From NCBI GenBank assembly GCA_964019055.1, contig OZ025207.1, positions 20,801,617-20,865,616 on the forward strand: DNA of 64,000 nt, read 5' to 3'. A model generated the notes under the pieces. The model was not told where the DNA came from. It saw only the letters and a program-made list of their open reading frames with translations, and did no database searches. Every line of letters begins with the position of its first letter. The first letter of the stretch is position 1. Origin of the DNA: Anthopleura xanthogrammica. Taxonomy: Eukaryota; Cnidaria; Anthozoa; Actiniaria; Actiniidae. Shown here in pieces: positions 61,002 through 64,000 of the stretch. The position numbers and the translations under genes are program-made.

Positions 61002-63074
61002 TTATAGATTGTAGATAGATCAAAGACAAGACATAACTTTTGCTGTTACTCGGAGTTTCACGCTTACGCGATCTTCAGACAGTCTTTAATAAAGAATGAT
61101 CCATACTGTAGTCTATATATACCTGAGGCGCTATAATCTATAATTGGAGTATTGTTATGTATTTACAATATTGTTATTGTTCTATGAAGGTGCGATAATT
61201 TGTCGTTTTGGCAAACGACGAGCCACTGTATATCAACACGAAATCTAACCACCCACCTTCCATAATCAAACAGCTACCCGCAGCTATCAACCGCAGAATA
61301 ACCGACATTTCATGCAACGAAGAAGCATTCAACGCAGCTAAGCCACTCTACGAAACAGCACTAAAAAACAGCGGATTCACAGAAACCCTCACATACAATA
61401 ACCATAACACATCTGCACCACAAAGAAGAAACAGAAAGAGAAATATTATATGGTTTAACCCTCCATTCAGCAAAAACGTACAAACTAACGTAGGAAAAAC
61501 CTTCCTTAACCTTATTCAGAAGCACTTCCCTAAAAATCACAAGTTCCACTGCATCTTCAACAAGAACAACGTTAAAGTCAGCTACAGTTGCATGGAAAAT
61601 ATGACAAGCATAATCAACAAACACAACAAGAAAATAACTAACAACAGCCCCGCAACCTCTTCACAGAACGACTGCAACTGCCGAAAAAAAGACCAATGCC
61701 CACTAGAAAACAACTGCCTCACAACCAGCATAGTGTACAACGCACGAGTAACCACAGAAGACGACATACCCGCAAAGAACTACATCGGACTAACAGAAGG
61801 AACATTTAAACAACGGTATACGCAACACAAGCTATCTTTCCGAAACAGAAAATACGCCAACAGCACTGAACTATCAAAACACATCTGGACACTTCAAGAC
61901 AACAAGAAAATTTACCACATCAAATGGTCAATCATCACCTCAGCAAAAGCCTACAATAATATTTCTAAGAAATGCAATCTCTGCTTAGCAGAAAAATTGA
62001 ACATTATTAAAGCAGATAAAGCCAACCTTCTCAACAAAAGATCAGAACTTATTTCAAAATGCCGCCACGAAAACAAATATTACTTAAGCCGGATAACATA
62101 AATTATCGCACCTTGATAGAACAATAACACTATTGTAAATACATAACAATACTCCAATTATAGATTATAGCGCCTCAGGTATATATAGACTACAGTATGG
62201 ATCATTCTTTATTATATATATATATATCTGGATGTGTCTATTTTGACGGTAAAGTGCTCAATACATTGACATGTAGAGCGTTATAGATTATAGATTGTAG
62301 ATAGATCAAAGACAAGACATAACTTTTGCTGTTACTCGGAGTTTCACGCTTACGCGATCTTCAGACAGTCTTTAATAAAGAATGATCCATACTGTAGTCT
62401 ATATATACCTGAGGCGCTATAATCTATAATTGGAGTATTGTTATGTATTTACAATAGTGTTATTGTTCTATCAAGGTGCGATAATTTATGTTGATAGAAC
62501 AATAACACTATTGTAAATACATAACAATACTCCAATTATAGATTATAGCGCCTCAGGTATATATAGACTACAGTATGGATCATTCTTTATTAAAGACTGT
62601 CTGAAGATCGCGTAAGCGTGAAACTCCGAGTAACAGCAAAAGTGATGTCTTGTCTTTGATCTATCTACAATCCATAATCTATAACGCTCTACATGTCAAT
62701 GTATTGAGCACTTTACCGTCAGAATAGACACATCCAGATATATATATATATATATGTATTATATATCATTTTTTATATCATAAGTACAGAAGAGAAACAT
62801 CATGGTGGAACAGATCAATAAATGAGATTACAACTAGTGGTATTTGGGATGTCTGGAGGAAGCTTAGCACTTGACCACATCTTTCTAGACCTTAGATAGA
62901 TACGGGACAGATCGGGTATGTCCATGCAAAGGCTGTCCATTAGAACAGAATGACAAAATGTATACATTCTTTTGTGGTTGAAACTGGAATAATAAAGCAA
63001 ATAAAGGGAACGTTGTAACTCACCACAAGTATGAGGCAAATGACAATCCCTAAAACATATTTTAGTGTCCACAT
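54099..63074 (-). CDS. DSL3: short DSL-module paralogue with truncated tail
   Basis: Exons 63024-63074, 56484-56738, 54752-56304 and 54099-54129 repeat the DSL2 structure, with the same phases and with exons 1 and 2 identical in length. The product is about 629 residues: signal peptide (MWTLKYVLGIVICLILV), MNNL (CCDPLCNACDTYFKVCL), about nine DSL-type modules instead of 23, a stalk and a transmembrane helix (about 595-614). Odd points: module 5 ends WYGAFF, losing a Cys; module 8 has HEDSYG, losing the Trp. In the tail exon one extra base plus a substitution after RRRIGPV creates TAA at 54099-54101, while the lost tail can still be read out of frame down to about 53921. The receptor may therefore be tail-less, or the gene may be decaying. 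Intron 1 is 6.3 kb and full of insertions. Confidence 0.82.
57241..57430. mobile_element. TA-flanked MITE, copy 2
   Basis: Diverged sister of 50660-50863 with the same interior (CGCATATTTCTATGCACGGG, CACGCCTTATTTGGTAAAAC) and inverted ends (CGCGACGCGC). It lies in DSL3 intron 1. Confidence 0.75.
57530..57700. repeat. 89-bp tandem duplication
   Basis: Two copies, starting at about 57530 and 57619, of TTTTATTATTATCTAGGTAT, then CACCTAGAATGCAT and AGCTTTTAATGAGTCAATTT, nearly identical. Confidence 0.88.
57788..57846. repeat. (TTA)n microsatellite
   Basis: About 19 TTA repeats abutting ACAGTCAAAATAGCTCAAG. An equivalent run (59333-59408) abuts the inverted end of the same sequence, so the two runs bracket the retroelement fragment between them. 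Confidence 0.95.
57847..59332 (-). mobile_element. Retroelement fragment bracketed by inverted/direct repeats
   Basis: ACAGTCAAAATAGCTCAAG at the left is inverted at about 58160-58180 and again at 59312-59332 (CTTGAGCCGTTTTGACTGT). The two right-hand blocks (58055-58180, 59215-59332) are direct repeats starting GTTTGGAGTCTTCCGATTTT and flank the ORF 58381-59202. The element interrupts a stretch that is continuous in the paralogous DSL2 intron (near 47650-47690). Confidence 0.5.
58381..59202 (-). CDS. Non-LTR retrotransposon C-terminus: CCHC plus restriction-like endonuclease
   Basis: A 273-residue frame that begins downstream of where a reverse transcriptase would end. It contains a Cys/His motif (CRMCGTCEETVEHIICACSK) followed by RRPDIVLVEKELNKTWIIDV and KIEKYQDLARELKKIW. 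This matches the PD-(D/E)xK restriction-like endonuclease of R2/NeSL-type LINEs (PD...D...EK). The tail ILGTARILRKVLEL is typical of this group in invertebrates. The ATG at 59202 is probably fortuitous: it is a 5'-truncated element with no RT domain present. It sits in DSL3 intron 1, on the same strand as the gene. Confidence 0.75.
   Translation of the reverse strand: MHQRNNQRITKERKRDQRWEEIMTKPLQRQYHQQIKDVADKETWNWLRVGDLKRETEGLIIAAQDQAIRTNAIKAKIENREVSEKCRMCGTCEETVEHIICACSKLAQIEYKRRHDTLAGLLHWELCKKYGLPCCDKWYEHDPDSVMENHEVKLMWDFTIQTDRIIQARRPDIVLVEKELNKTWIIDVAVPADRRIEIKELEKIEKYQDLARELKKIWKTKVKVVPVVVGSLGSVSKRLKKYVTMLGISNRITTLQKSAILGTARILRKVLEL
59333..59408. repeat. (TTA)n microsatellite
   Basis: About 24 TTA repeats with two interruptions, on the right side of the retroelement fragment. 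The homopolymeric ORFs here are artefacts. Confidence 0.95.
59793..60646 (-). mobile_element. Non-autonomous TIR element, copy B
   Basis: Inverted copy of 52924-53856 without the internal 80-bp insertion, 854 bp, ends ATTGCCAGAAATATTGGACA and (inverted) ATTGCCAAAAATATGGGACA. Its short frame (minus 60063-60281) matches that of copy A in most positions. Confidence 0.68.
60749..60965. mobile_element. Palindromic MITE inside a (TA)n tract
   Basis: Arms of about 95 bp: CAGCCTTTTGCAAAAATTAT, then GGCCGTTTCAAGTATAT and AAAATTATGGGATATCA, and the inverse. It is flanked on both sides by (TA)n runs (60722-60748 and 60966-60999). CAG...CTG ends next to TA agree with a Tc1/mariner-type family. Confidence 0.8.
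61043..61082 (-). ncRNA. Hammerhead-ribozyme-like motif, copy 1
   Basis: On the minus strand: stem I CTGT/ACAG around the core CTGAAGA (fits CUGANGA), stem II CGC-GTAA-GCG, GAAA, stem III ACT-CCG-AGT, then GTA at the cleavage position. The 10.1-11.1 pair is U-U instead of the usual G-C. PLE terminal repeats are known to carry hammerhead motifs. Activity is untested. Confidence 0.5.
61208..62101 (+). CDS. Penelope-like element C-terminus with GIY-YIG endonuclease
   Basis: A 297-residue frame without an ATG start (the first codon is TTG), beginning ANDEPLYINTKSNHPPSIIK, a conserved stretch just after the PLE reverse transcriptase. It continues with KRNIIWFNPPFSKNVQTNVG, a Cys cluster (CNCRKKDQCPLENNC) and the GIY-YIG nuclease (YNARVTT, KNYIGLTEGTFKQRYTQHK, ELSKHIW). 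GIY-YIG endonucleases nick the target for PLE insertion. It ends with a normal TAA. The frame is open and fairly fresh, but the element lacks RT and so cannot act alone. Confidence 0.85.
   Translation: MANDEPLYINTKSNHPPSIIKQLPAAINRRITDISCNEEAFNAAKPLYETALKNSGFTETLTYNNHNTSAPQRRNRKRNIIWFNPPFSKNVQTNVGKTFLNLIQKHFPKNHKFHCIFNKNNVKVSYSCMENMTSIINKHNKKITNNSPATSSQNDCNCRKKDQCPLENNCLTTSIVYNARVTTEDDIPAKNYIGLTEGTFKQRYTQHKLSFRNRKYANSTELSKHIWTLQDNKKIYHIKWSIITSAKAYNNISKKCNLCLAEKLNIIKADKANLLNKRSELISKCRHENKYYLSRIT
62329..62368 (-). ncRNA. Hammerhead-ribozyme-like motif, copy 2
   Basis: Identical to copy 1, in the left arm of the palindromic terminal-repeat pair 62218-62753. Confidence 0.5.
62597..62636 (+). ncRNA. 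Hammerhead-ribozyme-like motif, copy 3
   Basis: The same 40 nt on the plus strand, in the right arm of the palindrome: CTGT, CTGAAGA, TCGCGTAAGCGT, GAAA, CTCCGAG, TA, ACAG. Confidence 0.5.
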
Positions 63075-64000
63075 ACTGGTTCAATTTTCCACTGGGGTTC
63101 AATAAACAATACCGATGAAAAGTAGTCGACACACGTCGAGATAAATGTTTGTTATTTTAGTTTTTAGCGGAAAATATAACTAACAAAACTGTTTTGTGTC
63201 TCAAAAAAGGCTTCAGTCGTTTCTTGAACGCTGACCTCTCTCATGCATGGGACCATTTCCGTGCAAAGTGACCCACGGAGCATCTGACTGCCTGCGGATT
63301 GGAGCAATGGATCGCCTGACCGGCCTTGCTGTAAGTTTTTTCATATTTCATATGGAATGAAAAGATCACCTCTTTGATTGCATATGTGATTGGTCTGTCT
63401 TGTAGAAGAAAAGACAGAGGTCCATTCATAACATCTTAGTATTAGGCTCATGTAGATTACTGTACCGATAATGACCGGCCGAATGTCTCGACGTATTTGA
63501 TCTTGATTATCAAGATCGGATGTCCCATATGAAGCGAGCGCATTTTTCCTAGGTCGTTTGGCACGCTTACTTTGCTTTTACAAGTGAATGAATGTGTCTT
63601 TAAATACAACGTTATTGATACTTCTGCTATTAAGACAATAACACGATTGGACATACATTCCTTATTCCAAAAAAAAAGCCTTGGGCTATCTGTTATTGAA
63701 CTGTCTAGACCCGTCCCCCCTAGATGAAGTTAAGGGGGGGGGGGGGGGGGGTCTTACCTATTTATCACTCTCGATTGGTAGGGAAAGGATTTTAAAATCT
63801 TTAAGAGATTTTTCTTATGTTTTAAACCATGATAAAACCAATTTGTTAAATGAATCGATTTCTTATATGTGTGATGACGTAATCAATCTTACGTAATTGA
63901 TGACGTCATATTTCATAAAATTAAACAAGCGTGCATTTAGTCGGTTCGATCCCAAAATAAGCATCACATAGCCTTCGAAGTAATCAAAGCATCACATTTT
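63005..64000. repeat. Segmental duplicate of the DSL2 upstream region
   Basis: Nearly colinear with 48260-49440: signal-peptide exon, GTCGACACACGTCGAG, the small spliced ORF, GTTATTGAACTGTCTAGACC and the foldback arm. It has small indels, for example in the G-run. It defines the outer end of the duplication that produced DSL3 and continues beyond the window. Confidence 0.85.
63247..63471 (+). other. Candidate small spliced ORF (copy 2), divergent to DSL3
   Basis: Same structure as 48488-48715: ATG 63247 to 63330, donor GTAAGT, acceptor TGGTCTGTCTTGTAG, then 63406-63471 with a TAA one codon earlier than the copy-1 stop. The frame and both splice sites are kept despite scattered substitutions. 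Confidence 0.3.

Larger units (their letters stand above)
61003..62217 (+). mobile_element. Truncated Penelope-like element
   Basis: A GIY-YIG ORF (61208-62101) is bracketed by inverted copies of one terminal sequence: about 61090-61205 on the left (TATACCTGAGGCGCTATAAT, GGTGCGATAATTT) and 62098-62215 on the right. The left copy extends back to 61003 through a hammerhead-like motif. The reverse transcriptase that precedes the GIY-YIG domain in Penelope-like elements is missing. Confidence 0.72.
62218..62753. repeat. Palindromic pair of Penelope terminal repeats
   Basis: Two about 260-bp copies of the PLE terminal sequence face each other around a short centre near 62480-62495. Each begins TATCTGGATGTGTCTATTTT, runs through CATTGACATGTAGAGCG and the hammerhead-like motif, and ends at GGTGCGATAATTT or TTGATAGAACAAT. 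No coding sequence lies between them. Confidence 0.8.

Overview
This is a metazoan nuclear window, most likely cnidarian (an anthozoan such as a stony coral or sea anemone; inferred, not proven). It is AT-rich, its genes are split by GT-AG introns, it encodes SH2 and Notch-ligand-type (MNNL/DSL) domains, and it is crowded with small palindromic DNA elements, microsatellites and retroelement pieces. There are no bacterial-style operons or ribosome binding sites. Most of the gene structures below were built by hand from splice signals and matching intron phases, so exon edges are predictions.

Left part (1-22,950). A 2.2-kb satellite of the octamer TGGATGAA comes first. Next are three phase-matched minus-strand exons of an SH2 domain (2292-3461), then a plus-strand three-exon gene for a small membrane protein that I recognise as a TRIQK homologue (5205-7239). 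Two minisatellites follow, then a two-exon minus-strand gene for a secreted, cysteine-containing 187-residue protein with a CRE plus TATA promoter (11871-13691). From 14 to 23 kb there are mainly foldback elements and low-complexity DNA.

Middle (22,956-30,848). This is a near-complete EnSpm/CACTA-type DNA transposon of 7.9 kb. It has matching terminal inverted repeats starting CACT, a 3-bp TCG target duplication, a subterminal array of palindromic 47-bp units, a tnp2-type transposase on the plus strand (carrying one frameshift) and a divergently transcribed five-exon accessory gene on the minus strand.

Right part (33-64 kb). This is a cluster of three Notch-ligand-like genes without EGF repeats. 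DSL1 (plus, 33270-42020) has a signal peptide, MNNL domain, two DSL-type modules, a Ser/Thr stalk with a 33-bp coding minisatellite (followed by an apparent one-base deletion), a transmembrane helix and a tail. DSL2 (minus, 42831-48325) has about 23 tandem DSL-type modules in one giant exon. DSL3 (minus, 54099-63074) is a shorter paralogue with about 9 modules, lost cysteines and a tail cut off by a premature stop. DSL2 and DSL3 lie in two diverged copies of a segmental duplication. Relics of the DSL1 3' exons sit between them. DSL3 intron 1 has been swollen by insertions: TA-flanked MITEs, a non-LTR retrotransposon fragment with a restriction-like endonuclease domain, and a Penelope-like element with GIY-YIG domain whose terminal repeats hold hammerhead-ribozyme-like motifs.
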